DNA of 64,000 nucleotides from Silurus meridionalis (Eukaryota > Chordata > Actinopteri > Siluriformes > Siluridae): assembly GCF_014805685.1 (NCBI RefSeq), contig NC_060899.1, positions 9,292,790 through 9,356,789 on the forward strand, in the 5' to 3' direction. The translations under genes and the position numbers were made by a program. Below the pieces are notes generated by a model. The model was given only the letters and a program-made list of their open reading frames with translations. It ran no database searches and was not told the origin of the DNA. Of the stretch, positions 1 to 13,128 are shown piece by piece. Every line of letters starts with the position of its first letter. Within the stretch, counting starts at the first letter, position 1.

Positions 1-1139
1 CCAGCAACACATGCATTAATGAAACGTTCCTTACACAGCTACTGGAGCAATAAGCCTGCAAAGTGACACAAATATATGATCAGATAGTAACTATATTCAG
101 AGGTTCAGAGGTCCTAATGAAGTGTGTTGTTGTAAAAAAGCTATGACTAACTTTACACTGGAGATTTACTGGAACCCAAATATAATGTGGAACTGGTGAA
201 TGTTATAGATAGATCGAGGTTGGCTGATACATACAGTATATTAAAAAAGTAGGCTTTAGTCTATAGCTCTTTGTCATACATTATGCTATTCATCAGAACA
301 TAAAATTCGCCTTTGCTGTGTGTTCTGTGAAACCACCCTCATCACTAAAAAGAACACCCTACACTAGGAAAGTGCAAGTGTCTTTAGCCACACTGTCCAG
401 AGTCCAAAAAAAAGACAAATAATGAAAGCAAAAGACAGACTAATAAATGATGCAGTGCTAAAGACTTTTTAAAATAGTGCATTCATATGCATAGTTACAG
501 AAGAGGGAAGACAGGCATTTGCTTGGGGTCCCAGTTCCTGAGAGTAATGTAGAATGTTATACCTGGAACCCAAAAAAGTTGTGTTTACATTTCAAATTTG
601 TGACATATGATATTTATTGTCTAAAGTTACTAAAATGTGACATTTATCTTTTGTTTTTCTTTAAAAAATTTACTTATCTGCTTCAGAGCCAGAAAGGAAA
701 GAAAAATAAATAAAACAAAAGGAAAGGAGTAAGCAGAACAGTGGGAAGTGGTGGAGATAAACTAATAATGAAAGGATGACCGTAGGCATTTATACACTGG
801 CTCAGAATGACATGATTTAACAATTCATGGAGTAAAGCTTGCCCAAACACCAAATGTGCTGTGACTGGTACTACACTAATGCTGTTTTTGGTAAGTCCTT
901 TTTCCCATGTGATATAAAAATAAGTTGTAAAGTTGCAGAACTGCCTTCTGCAGATCAAACCATGACTGATAGTGTGTACTGAGTATCAGTCTCAATGTAT
1001 TGCATCTCAGGGATCTCTTACACACTATCATAAATTATTCATCTGAGTTTGTTCTGCAGGGTGAATTAAAATGCTGCATGTTCACATATATCACGGTAAT
1101 ATCTACGTAAACTGCATTAGCTAGCCATTTGCCAGAGAT
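1..1139. other. No recognisable gene
   Basis: AT-rich DNA, presumed klhdc8b intron. GATAGTGTG (971) and CACACTATC (1021) make a short imperfect palindrome. Nothing else supported. Confidence 0.5.
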
Positions 1140-1830
1140 ATAGCTATACCATTGAATCAGAGTGGAGGTTGCATTCAACTTTTATTCACAAGCTGTTCCT
1201 ACACCTCTCCAGAGGACCACAAATTCCTGCTTCTATGCAAAAGAAGCCTCTGGTGTGCTAACACCCAAAAATCAAACAGGTTGGTTAAGGTAATCCAACA
1301 GCACTCTGTGAACAAAAAACCCAAAACAACAGTTAGTGACATCACTAACAACACCCACAGGACAAGAGTGAAGGTACTGTATCACAATCAAAGAAGAAAT
1401 ATAGAAATATCATATTCAAAGACAAAATATAGAAAGCAGTGATAAGTAGTAAGAATGAGAAAACCAGATTGGGAATGTGAAAAAATAATAATAATAACAG
1501 AGGTGAGTCATAAAAATTCAAAATCCAAAATGTGAAGAAAGAATTTATTTGTTATGATCTACATACAAACTCACTGGTAAAGCATGGCAAAGGCATTGTC
1601 ATGGCTTAGATTTGCAGGACTGCTTCTGCATTTCAACACCCGAAGAGGCAACTAAAAGAGGAAACTACCCAAATCAAAACATCAAAGCAAGATATGTCAC
1701 CAAATATTTAGTGTTATATGCTTAATTTACTTGAAGACTGTTCCTTGTGTGGTCTGTTATCAACCATGCATTGTTCTACATTGTTGAACACATCTAGAGG
1801 TAAATATCAGGAAATAAATGCGGAATTGTT
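1140..1830 (+). mobile_element. Decayed Tc1-like transposon fragment (family 2)
   Basis: The 3' part (about 1560-1810) reads like the end of a fish Tc1-like transposase and its 3' flank: AAGATATGTCACCAAATATT followed by AGTGTTATATGCTTAATTTA and a later AACACATCTAGAGGTAAATA. The same order recurs at 26990-27480. The 1140-1560 part is less clear but fits the upstream half. Many stops; no coding capacity. Confidence 0.55.
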
Positions 1831-1927
1831 TATCCATCCTGTCTTAACATTTATATAAATAATAAAATAGGTCCATTAGTTTTGAAGGGGACTATATATG
1901 AAATGTATTTTTGTAATACCTGCCATT

Positions 1928-2049
<122 letters not shown>

Positions 2050-2666
2050 TCTACTAAAAATATTAATAAAAGTTTAATTTATGTTTAATAAATATTAATA
2101 TTATTTGTATTAAAGCCTAAATGTTTTTGCGATCTCGAGTTTTCTATGTTCTATTATATTGAGACTGTACATTAACTTCCCTGATGTGAATTTCATTAAT
2201 TTTGTAAAATGCTATATGTTTAAGAAATATGATCATTGAAAACTGAACAGTGATAATTGATAAAGTGCTTAATTTATAAACAGAAACTGTTCCCTAATCT
2301 GCAATGTAAATTAATAACAATGATTTATCATAGAACTTAGCCCTTCCATTGACCCTGCCGTTACTCTTTATAAACATTATGATCTGTATTACCAGGCACC
2401 AGTTACATCAATTTTTGTCTTGGTCTTATGTGACACATATTTCTCACAAAAATGTACTATTATGTAAGAATTGCAGAATTACTTGTAAAAAATTTCTCTC
2501 AGGTAAAAAGAAAAATAAAAAAACATCTTTTGCAGGCTACACAATCTGACACTGCATGCAATTACACGCTGTAATAGGGCAGTGCTTTCTGTTTAGTACA
2601 ACGCTAGAACATAGAGGTGTTAATTACCTGCAAGTAGCAAGCCTTTACCATGGAAACACACATTGC

Positions 2667-3335
2667 CATAGTAACAGAAAAGAGAAAAATAGCACCAACC
2701 ATTGGTGTTTTGATGTTGAATGACTGGGAGATGGCACTATCAGAAGTGCAAATGAAACATGTGTGCATTACTTTCTCTCAGAACAAGATGCTGCACAAGG
2801 GGGAAGAGGAAAAAGAGAGGCGTGAGTGAATCAGTTTGTGCATGTGTGTTCCGCCGCCCGCAGCATACCCGTTGGACTGTGATTCACAGCTAAAACTTGG
2901 CTTGTCTCCAGTTTGTTTAAAGTAAGCTGCAAAACCTAAACTGGCAGATTGGCAACACAGACCACAATGACAAACCTGTCCAACTAAAAGTACTTGAAAG
3001 AGCTTCAGATCATTAGAAGACAGTAACAGAGATAACGCCAAAACACCTAGTAGGCATATTGGCAATTACAAGTCACTGAAACAGCTGCTATTAATAAAGC
3101 TGTAGTGAAAGGTTATTAGATATCTTATCTTGCCATAGTAAAGGAAATGACAAAATAGCACCAACTGCCAATGTTTTGATGTTGAATGGGAGATGGCACA
3201 GTCAGAAGTGCAAATAGAACATATGTTTCTTTCAGAACTAGATGCTGCACTAAGGGGAAGAGGAAAAGATGGGCATATAGGCAATTACAAGTCATTTAAA
3301 CAGCTAATTGTAATGAAGCTGTAGTGAAATGTTAT
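2667..3335. repeat. Diverged tandem duplication, one copy with an insert
   Basis: Two direct copies begin with GCCATAGTAA (2667 and 3132) and share AAATAGCACCAAC, TTTTGATGTTGAATG, GAGATGGCAC, CAGAAGTGCAAAT, AGATGCTGCAC and then GGCAATTACAAGTCA and AAGCTGTAGTGAAA. The first copy has an extra block of about 220 bp (2820-3045) that the second lacks. No coding signal. Confidence 0.8.
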
Positions 3336-3811
3336 CTTAGTAGTGTACAAAAAATTCAAGGAAAGATATCCTTCTATCCTCCTATCTTCTTCTGCCCTTG
3401 ACCAGTTAAAAGTCAGCCACTTTGAGCGTATGTGTGCAGTGCCAGCAAAACCATTAGATGAATTATTAACAAAGCTCTACGTTAAACAGCCTGCGGTCAT
3501 CTTCAGCTCTGTGACAAAAAGAGTGAGAGAACAGAAAAGCAGTCAGTGGAAATAAAACCAGGTTAAAAACAACTTTAGAAGACAGGACTGGTAATGCAGT
3601 AATATCAATCAACATGCCAGGACACATTTACAGTAATATCAAGTACACCCTGGAAACAAATGAGCCAGGGAAAGATAAATGATCTCAAAATATCTTTAGC
3701 CATATTGAGTGCACTTATTGATTGTTTTGTGAAAAATTACAAACTCCAACATAAAACTCCAACTTTCAAATTCTCAGAGAGTTCTTTGCCATTAGGTGTT
3801 ATGTTGAACCA

Positions 3812-4345
3812 GTGGCGGGCCGTGAATTTGGTACCTGGGCCTTCAGTGAGGACTTACCCAACTTAATTCACCTCTTAATACCGCCACTATAAGGTTGATT
3901 ATAGAAACCATCTATACTATATATGTTTTTATACTATAAAAACATAATATAACAACACGTGGCATTACAGAGAGAGAGGCATTTCACATGGAGGGTGAAT
4001 ACCATTTGACTGAAGCAAGAAACCCAGTTAAGACCCGTTGTTAATAATTTCTATGGCCAAAGAGCCAGCAGTATTAACTTTGCAGGCCCTGGGCAGATTA
4101 GATTGACATGGCAGCACAAAAACATGAACTGGATGAATAGGACATGTGGCTTGGCATGATTAAGAGGCATACCGCTGTAATCACTTAAGGTGTACTCACT
4201 ATTGTTGCCAGCTATTTTGACAATAATGGCTGTAAAGCTGCACAGTGACTACTCTAAAATATTTTCAAGTTTTATTTCTATAATATTGTCCCTTGAGAAG
4301 AAATACTAAAATGGTTGATGAAATGTGAGGGGTTCGATCATTTAT
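3812..4345. mobile_element. DNA-transposon ends (unnamed terminus and Tc1 3' end)
   Basis: CAGTGGCGGGCCGTGAATTT at about 3812 resembles a DNA-transposon terminus common in vertebrates. From about 4170 the text GGTGTACTCACTATTGTTGC and GAGGGGTTCGATCA resembles the 3' end of another fish Tc1-like family. Neither has an ORF. Confidence 0.4.
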
Positions 4346-4365
4346 TAATTTTTTTATTATTTTAA

Positions 4366-5555
4366 TTCTTCTTCTTCTTTCGGCTGCTCCTGTTAGGGGG
4401 TTCCACAGCAGATCATCTGTCTCCATACTACCCTGTCCTCTACATCTGATCTTTCAGAACTACCTGCATGTCTTCTTTTACCACACCTTTAAACCTCCTC
4501 CGAGGCCCTTCTCTTTTTCTCCTTCATGGCAGCTCCATCCTTAGCATTCTTATACCGATAAAGCCCATGTCCCCCTCTGCATATGTCCAAACAATCTCAA
4601 TCATGTCTCCCTCACCTTGTCTGCAAAATGTCCTACATGTGTGGTCTCTAATAAACTAATTTCTAATCCTGTCCATCCTTGTCACTCCTAATGAAAATCT
4701 CAGTACATTCACCTCTGCCAGCTCCAGCTCCTGTCTTTAAGTCAATGCCTCTAAACCACGCAACATAGCAGGTCTTACCACAGTCCTATAAACTTTCCTA
4801 TCCTTTTCACTCTGGCAGATATCCTATCAAAAATCACTCCTGCCACTCTTCTCCAATCACTTCACCCTGCGTGCACTCTTTTCTTCACCTCTCTAACACA
4901 CTATCTATTACATTGCACTATTGACCCCGGTACCCAAACTCATCCACCTTCACCACCTCTTCTCCCTGCAACTGCACCACTCCCCTGCCCTCCCTCTCAT
5001 TCCCCTTCTCTCCAGCGCATACCTTACCATAGCCATCCTAAAGACCACCATACAATGCTGTTTAGCTATACTGTCCCCTGCAAACAACTTACAGTCTCAA
5101 AACTCCTTTAGGTTGCATCTTTTGCATAGAATATAGTCCACCTCTGTGCACCTTTCTTATATGTCACCCTATGCTCATCCTTCTCCCTAAAATAAGTATT
5201 TACCACTACCACTTTCCAACCTTTTAGCAAAATCTACCACCATCTGCGCTTCCACATCCCTCTCCTTAGGGCCGTACCTACCCATCACCTCCCCATTACC
5301 TCTGTTCCCTTCACCAACATGCCTATTGAAGTCTGCCCCAATCACCAGTCTTTCTGTCCTAGGTACACCATCTACCAATTCATCTCACTCACTCCAGAAA
5401 CTTTCCTTTTCCTCCATCTCACAACCCACTTGAGCATAAGCAGTATTTCAGTATTACCCCTAAACCATTTCTTTTTTCACCCACATAATGATAGAACAGT
5501 TTAAACCTCCTCCAATGTTCCTGGCCTTACTCCCTTTCCACTTGTTCATAGTAAG
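4366..5555 (-). mobile_element. RTE-like LINE copy, internally deleted
   Basis: Minus-strand reading gives an endonuclease segment (KWKGSKARNIGGGFK; then RLVIGADFN, HVGEGNRG, VMGRYG) and then, after a junction at about 5030, the C-terminal part and 3' end of the reverse transcriptase unit (RLRLFGHMQ-like text, then CCGAAAGAAGAAGAAG). The whole RT core is missing relative to the copy at 36425-38724. Stops and frameshifts throughout. The 3' end carries the family's (GAA)n tail. Confidence 0.75.
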
Positions 5556-7439
5556 TAAAAAGAACTCAAGATTGCAGCACTAAAAGTACATTTACCTCTC
5601 AGCAGTGTTGGAATTAAGGAGGCTGCCTTTTTTTAAATGCACTACTGCTCCCCTGGGTGACTCATATCGGACGACTGTAAATAATGGCCTCTGGGTTGAG
5701 CAATGCAGTGTAACAGAGTGTGAAGAACGAATGATCTGTACTCTTGCGTGCAAGCCTGGCACGAGTCAAACAAACAGTCAGATGTCACCAAGAGCAATAA
5801 CAAAGTAATGACTTTGAACTCACTAAGCAAACAAACAGATTTTCTTTTTAATTTGTATGTGATATTTAGGCACTTGACATGGTTTATTAGGTTAAAATTG
5901 TTGATCAGATATTCTATTTGCATTGCAAATCAGCTTTTGTAACATTACTTATGTTGGATCTTATATTAAAAGCAATTTATTACAGAAACAGCACACTGTT
6001 ACTTATCACAAAAGAAGTGGTATAAGTAATGGCACACAGTGCTCTGCCATAGACCAGTGAGCACTTTAAATATATTCTGTATTCAGATAAGATTTTTATA
6101 TAAAGAATAAATCCATTGAATTGAATCATTGTGGATATGAGAGAAAAGGAATATGCTGTCAGCTTTATGAAACACTGGTTCCTTTTGATCACTTGCACTT
6201 GCACTTTATAATGTCACAATGACAGGTTTGGGAGAATAGAGAGGTGAATGTGGTAAAGCTGAAAGGGCTAAGTGGACACAAAGGAAAACATTTAGTCTGA
6301 GTAATTGATAGAACCCAAAATTACCTAACGAACTAATGTACAGTTAAACTACAGACCTGTATACCCAGAAACAGATACAGACAAAAAAGATCCTCTGGGG
6401 TTTTGCAAAAAAAAAAAAAAAAAGCTCTCTTGTGGTAAAGGAAGTAAACCAGCTTAATACAAAAATACGTTCACTACAGTAAATTACAGTGTTTGCAAAA
6501 GGTAATAATGGAGCAGGATAAATACAAGATGGAAAATTCCTCCCTATTCTTGCGCTTCCTGTAGAAGCCAGCTTCACTTAGCGATCAAATGTAGTTATGC
6601 ATACTTGGTCACAGAGTACTATATCAGTCCTTACCCAACATCATGAATAATAATAAAAATAAATAAGTAACAGCTTTTTCATTTCAGACTATTAATATAT
6701 GTGCATGGGAAAAAAAGAGTATTGTGTGTCACATATCAGGGTGAATTTGCATATAAGTAAACACATTCACACACTTGTTGTAGCCCTAAGGAAAAGGTGA
6801 GAGGGTAACAATTACCACAATGAATGAACAATGCCTCTGAAAACTATAGAGAATTTTTTGAAACTGCTAGGAGAGCAGGAAATGAAAGCATAAACTGAAC
6901 TGAAGGTATTGTTTTTAGTAAGTACGTGCTGCATCAAGAGGGTCATTGCAAGCCTGTCTTTTCTCTCTCAATGTCTGCTGCTATGAGGATGCTAATGAGC
7001 TTGCACATGTATTCATACACAGACATACACTGAATAGGACTTGCATTAAAGTGTGTTCCTGTGTGTTCCTGTGTGTTCCAGTTGTTCGTGTTCCAGTTGT
7101 TCGAAGGCACTCAAAACAATATAAATTCTTCATGGCATGGATTCACAAGATTTGAAACAATCCCTTGAGATTCTGGTTTATATTGACATGATTGCATCTT
7201 ATAAGTCCTGTAGATTTTTGGGTACAATTTTAATGCTGTGAATTCCCATTTTACCACATCCCAAATGTGATTTGAAAGGCCACTGAAGAACAGTGAACTT
7301 ACTCTCAACAAATGTGAAATTACTTTTGCTTTGTGACATGGTGCATTAACATTTTGCAAGGAGTCATTAAATAATGAATTGTGGGCATGAAGAACTGCAC
7401 GTGGTCAGCAACAATACTCAAACAGACTTTGGCATTGAA
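5556..7439. other. No recognisable gene
   Basis: AT-rich; short ORFs without family features. Contains the small tandem repeat at 7051. Confidence 0.5.
7051..7105. repeat. Short imperfect tandem repeat
   Basis: GTGTGTTCCT is repeated three times, followed by two copies of a GTGTTCCAGTTGTTCG-like unit. Confidence 0.7.
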
Positions 7440-8130
7440 ACAATGATTTATTGGTATTAACAGGCACATAGTGTGGCAAAAAAAGAATTACACACACAAA
7501 TATACCATCTTGCACCAAATTCTAACCTTATCATCTGTGTGCCACTGCAGAAATTAAGATTTCTCAAACCAGGCTGCAGTTTTCCAGGGTATAACTGTCC
7601 GGTTTTGGTGAGCCTGTGCCAACTGCAGCTTTAGCTGTCTGTTCTTAGTAGCAAAAATTAAACCTAATGTTGTCTTCTACTTTTGTAGTTTATCTGACTA
7701 AAGGTATAAGATGGTGGCATTTTGAGATGCTTTACTGATTATTTTATCAAGTATTTTCTGTAGCCTTTCTGTCAGCTCAAATCAGCCTGGCCATTGATCT
7801 CTTTTATCAATAAGGTTTTTCTGTCTGCAGAAAAGCCACTATCTGGGTGTTTTTGCTTTATTGCACCATCCTGTGTAAACTCTAAATACTTTTGTATGTG
7901 TGTAAATCCCAGCATATCAGACAAAATCCACTTTTATGACCCACAAACTAGTCACTCAAAATCACTGGGATCACATTTTATCCCAAATCTGATGTTTAAA
8001 GTAAACATTACTCAAAGTTGCTTGCTCATATCTTAATTATTTTATGTATTGCACTGCTGTCACACAACTGACTCACTGCACAACTACATGAAAGAGTAGG
8101 TCTACAGGTATTTTTAATAAAGACACTGTG
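7440..8130 (-). mobile_element. Decayed Tc1-like transposase fragment (family 3)
   Basis: On the minus strand the sequence follows the order of a fish Tc1-like transposase. The CACCAAAACCGGACAG stretch corresponds to the transposase segment also seen at 53000-53330 (CTCACCAAAACTAGACAG). Upstream codons are scrambled by indels. No intact ORF. Confidence 0.55.
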
Positions 8131-10125
8131 GCATGGTTCATACAAGAAGCCAAATAAATGTGAAAATTAACCACAATTGTTAAATAGGACACAGAAACAA
8201 TATATCCTTATTCATTCATTTAAAAATGAATTAATAATACAGTACATCATATATTAGATCTTAGTAGCCAAATCAGTGGAAATTGCACATATATTCAATA
8301 TAGGTTTCTCATAGACAATTCATAAAATCAGTTTACACTATCCCTTTGTGCAGTTTTCTTTACTGTATTACAGAAAAAATAATTTGCATCATTATACTTC
8401 TGCAGCCTGGCACTTCAGAAATGCTGTCAGAAATGTGCATTTATGAGGGACCTTGTTTGTTCTGACCTTGCATCTGGAACATTATGATAAATATCCTGAT
8501 AAAATCAAATGTTCCAATCTCATGGGTTGAAGACATTGTCAGTATGTAAAAGACAACCTGGGAATCACTTGGATACCCTTTTCTACTCCTCAAGTTCAAG
8601 TATGCATAGATTTGCCAACGAGAGGTGTGCACTAAACTGAATGTATAATCAAAAATTCCTTATTCCCAACAGTTATGACCAATCCCAGCTGCTCCAACAG
8701 TTATGTTTTCATGCCCTTGCAGTATTTTCTGATAACTTTGGTTTCCATGATAAAACGGGATTGAATATGACAGAATGAAATGGCTTATGTGGCACTACAC
8801 AGGCAATACCAATACATTCCCATATTAACACACACATGGTCTTACTGTGTTCAGTGATCAGACACATCTGATCACCTCTTCACTTGATGCAATCGTCTTT
8901 GACGGTTCGATTTCTCTCGTTATCTCAATTTGAGATAAAGCTGTGGGGATGCAGTCTGTTTTCTCTCAACATAACAGACCCCTTATTCTCATAACTTTGG
9001 CAAGAAGAGATTTGGTCATGCAGAATGCCTTTAAGCATGCGGGCCACCTTAATGCTGAAAATGTGCAACAGCTATGTGCTCACTGGCCATCTAAGAAGGC
9101 AGTGTCTGACTCATGGCAGCTCATCTAAAATCAATGATTCAGGTGTTGAGACTATACTATATAAAGGCTCATATCTTTCAACAATGGCCATCTTAGTAAC
9201 TAGTCATCTTCCATGTATAGCACTGTACAAGGACGAGAATGCTGTATCTACATCTACAAGGGACATTCTTTTAGAAGGATAATGCAGTCAAATCACAATC
9301 ATGTTCAACTTCAGTTTCAAAAACATCTAGAAATGGGCACGCCCTTTTCACTATATAGCAAATATAGATGTTAAATATATCACCAACATATACTAAACTA
9401 GGCATGGCAACAACTCCTAAAATAGCAGTCCATGTTAGATTGGATGGTGCAAAACAATCCTGCAAATCTACAGCCAGGGTGCTCTTTGGTTTTAAAGAAA
9501 CCCTGGGTGTGGACATCATATTTTGCCTGACGCCATATTATGCCTGACTGCTAAGTTAAATTTCCAGCTACCTGCATATTTGGCATATACATTTATTCTG
9601 ATTCTGATTCTGACACGAAAGTGAAGGTTTCAGAAACGTGATGAAACAGACAGAGAAAAACTCAGCAAGTTAATCTCAGGCTCTAGTTTGCAAGAGATAC
9701 AAGGCTTTTCTAACCAAAAGAATCAGCTTGGGAGCACTTCCCAATTGGAAAGTGATGGTCAATGCAGATACTTGCTTTTCAGGCTTGGAAGCAATGTTGT
9801 GCAGGGTGAAAGATGAGGACACGTGACCACATCAAGGTGCTGGAATTGAGGACAATCTATTAAGTCCTTAAATCTGGCCTATTCTTATAGTCCTGAGGAA
9901 GGACAAGGTTAAATTGTTGGTAATCTCCTTTTGTAGAATCAGCTCGGGTGAACCTATCAGCTAACTGTGAGCATCATAAGAGCAACACTTATCAAGACAC
10001 ATAAAAATCCTTACCAACCAGTTTTCATAACATCACTGAATGGGTAAAGTTGCTTACAGTGAATGGCAGGTGTCTCCATTCAGTGCAAATGAAATATCAC
10101 AAATGTATGTAATATTTCAGCCGAA
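8131..10125. other. No recognisable gene
   Basis: AT-rich noncoding DNA; several sub-90-codon ORFs lacking splice context or motifs. Confidence 0.5.
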
Positions 10126-10382
10126 AATAAATAAATAAATAAATAAAATTGTCAAGCTTGCACCAATGCTAAACAGTGAGGCAGACCAGAATGCTTGCCT
10201 TGATTTACATTTATGGCCAGGGGCAGACACTCTTCACAAGTGCCACTCACAATTATCTCCTTTGTACTTCTGAGCAGTTGATGCCTTGCTTAGGGGACCA
10301 GCAGTTGCAGCCTGGTGGTGCTAAGATTTAACCTTCCAGAAAGAGGTTTAACATCTTAACCACTAAGCTACCACTTCCCCCT
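10126..10382 (-). mobile_element. tRNA-derived SINE
   Basis: The minus strand starts with a pol III head: box A-like TAGCTTAGTGGTTAAGATG and box B-like GGTTAAATC, spaced as in a tRNA. A body of about 170 bp follows, ending in a (TTTA)n tail, seen on the plus strand as (AAAT)n at 10125-10148. The head differs from the tRNA-Glu-like SINEs at 41 and 42 kb, so this is a separate family. Confidence 0.7.
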
Positions 10383-12096
10383 GCCTTCTTATATAATGTT
10401 TTTAAGGTATCAAATAAACATAATAAAATGACAAATTACTATTTCTATATTTCTTATAACTAAGTAATTTAGAAACTACTTAATTTTATTTCTTAACGAA
10501 ATAAAAAAAATAGAAAAGAAACCATGCATGTTTGTAACATATCCTTCTGTGTTAGCACTTACTATGCAAATGGTAATTCTAAAATCTGAATACAAAAATA
10601 CAAGATGTGGACAAAATGTAGTGCTAAATGAAAAATCACATCTGCATTGTTTTCATTAAACCATCGATGTATTTATCAATTGAAATAGCTGTCTATTACT
10701 TGCTTTTAAACTTACTTGCATTTCGGTCAGCTTGGTTTTTAGCTGACATGCTTCAATTTGCATCAAATTAATTTTTCTTCAGTTAATTCCTGTTAGTTTC
10801 ATCCCTCATAGCATGCATTACATCAGAGCAGTCATGTGTGTCAGGTGCAAGTCATTTACTTTGCTTGGTCTCTTGGTATTTTACAGCAAGTTTAAGACTT
10901 GTTATGCATGCACACATATATATCCATGCAATATAACACATCACACCTGGCTGTTCCCAGGAGTTTACAGAAACATAAAGAGCTAGCAAAATCCAGTAAG
11001 GGGAGGTTCAGAAACCATTAGAACCATTAATTCCATCCACAAATACACAAGAACCTGGGACTGAGGTATTTTAACTAAGATATCTAAAGTATAATTCTAA
11101 GACTACTTTTAGGAAAGTATTAGAAAATATTGTCAGACATCCAGAACTTGCAACTGCTGCCAAAAGAAACATCCATTATTTGGTAGCACTGCAGTCATGC
11201 TATTATTAGAAAAATGTGCCAACTTTTAGATTTCTCATTTGCATGTTAGCCCACACTAAGCTAAATTCAGAATTACAGACATTGTGGTGAATTGGTTATC
11301 CCATTATTATCTCTATTTCTCTTTCTTTTCAATTATGGTCTAAAAGCAGGTGGTTCAGTTTCATTGTTCACATGTAAAAAATAAAGCAAACTTTTTCATT
11401 CGGTTTGTATAACATAGCATTTTCTTTTTTTCAGATAGCCTTTAAAATGCTACAAAAGCCATGGTGTACCAGGAAAAGATACAGCACAAAGATCATTTAA
11501 AAGGAACAGAATCAAAGAAATGCATGACACCAGATCATCAGTGCGTGAAATGACACAGTGTGTATTTACAAAGAAATCATGTTGATGATGTTTTGTACAA
11601 AAAGTTTTATTTTTATTAATTTTAATTTCCCCTATGTATAGAAATAGAACAATATCTTATATCACATAAACTGAATATTTAAAATAATTTAAAAAATCGA
11701 ACTAGTAAATTATATAATCATTATGAATTACCCATATAGTCAATTTAACTTTTAGATTTGATGCAAAGAAGATTGCTATGAATACTATAATGAAAACCTT
11801 AAAAGAAGTAGTATGTTACAGTCTAATAAAATAAATGACAAAGGTCGCTGAGGTGAAGCTAAAGCAAGTCAAACTAATCACAATAAAAGAAAGCATGATC
11901 ACAGCTGGGACTGCTGGAGAGGCTAGCTAATAGTAGTGGTGCTGATCTAGACCCAGTAATAAGCACTCTATCTTTCCCTTATACATGCCAAAAACTGACA
12001 ACAGCAACAACAAGAGTGGAGGGAGTCATGGGTTGGCACAGCGACTTGTTCAGCTTCGTTCTAAAAATGTCTTTGGGTCAAACAGACACTCACGCA

Positions 12097-12099
<3 letters not shown>

Positions 12100-12155
<56 letters not shown>
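12100..12155. repeat. (CA)n microsatellite
   Basis: About 28 nearly pure CA units. ORFs read through it on both strands are artefacts. Confidence 0.95.
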
Positions 12156-12157
<2 letters not shown>

Positions 12158-12651
12158 GTTGCTAGGCAACAGCAATGCTCTCTTGATCAGGAAGTGAGAG
12201 GGATGGAGATGAGGAGAAGAGTTGTAGAAAGAAAGATGATGGAATAATACAATGACGTGCAGAGAAATAGAGAAAGTAAATTGGGTGTTGAGACCTATGC
12301 CAAAAGCTGAAGTCACAATGAACTGGTGTGCCAATCACCTGCCAGGGTTGGTGTGTGTGGGTCTGGCCATCAGAAACAATCCATAAATTAATACTCAAAC
12401 ATTCTAAATGATATCTCTGGCATCTAGCTCCACACAAAGCAAAATCATCCTGATTTCCAGATGATACATCCAACTTCCTCTGCATTCATTTCTGTAATAA
12501 ATATTCTGATTCCTTTCCACTGACCCCAATACATAATTTTAGCTTTGTTTATCTGTCATGTCCTACCCTGAAACCAGTGGCAGCTTGTAATTTTCTATTT
12601 TCATGTTGGCGTCTTAACCATTCTGAATTTTGTTTACAAAAAAAATATAGT

Positions 12652-12719
<68 letters not shown>

Positions 12720-12721
12720 AA
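12652..12721. repeat. (GAAA)n microsatellite
   Basis: About 17 uninterrupted AAGA units. Confidence 0.95.
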
Positions 12722-13066
12722 CCCTTCTTCAACCTCCTTAGTATACTAATCAGCACAAAATACTTATTACACAATGGGCTGGAAAGTTCAAAGCATTTCA
12801 AAGAAATGCAAATATGATTATTTCTTCAAAGCTTGTCACTCCCAATGATGATACATCATATAAGTAGTACAACAGGGAGAGAGAAAGAGAGAGAGAAATA
12901 AAGAGTGAGAAAAGAGGACTAAAAAAAACTGAGATATCACAGGTCATATTTACAGTGGTATTCTAATTACCTGATTTTAGACGATATCCATTGTTATAAG
13001 TGCTTTGAATTAAATAAAGATACAGTAGATACAGCAGAAGTCTAGTGCAGGGCATCATGTACATAT

Positions 13067-13128
13067 ACACAGACACACTCACAGACACACTCACAGACAC
13101 ACAGACACACACACACAAACACACACAC
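13067..13128. repeat. Imperfect (CA)n/(CAGACA)n repeat
   Basis: CA units interrupted by regular GACA and CTCA variants. Confidence 0.85.

Noticed and set aside
12050..12334. ORFs across the CA repeat
   Set aside because: Composition is set by the repeat; no family features.
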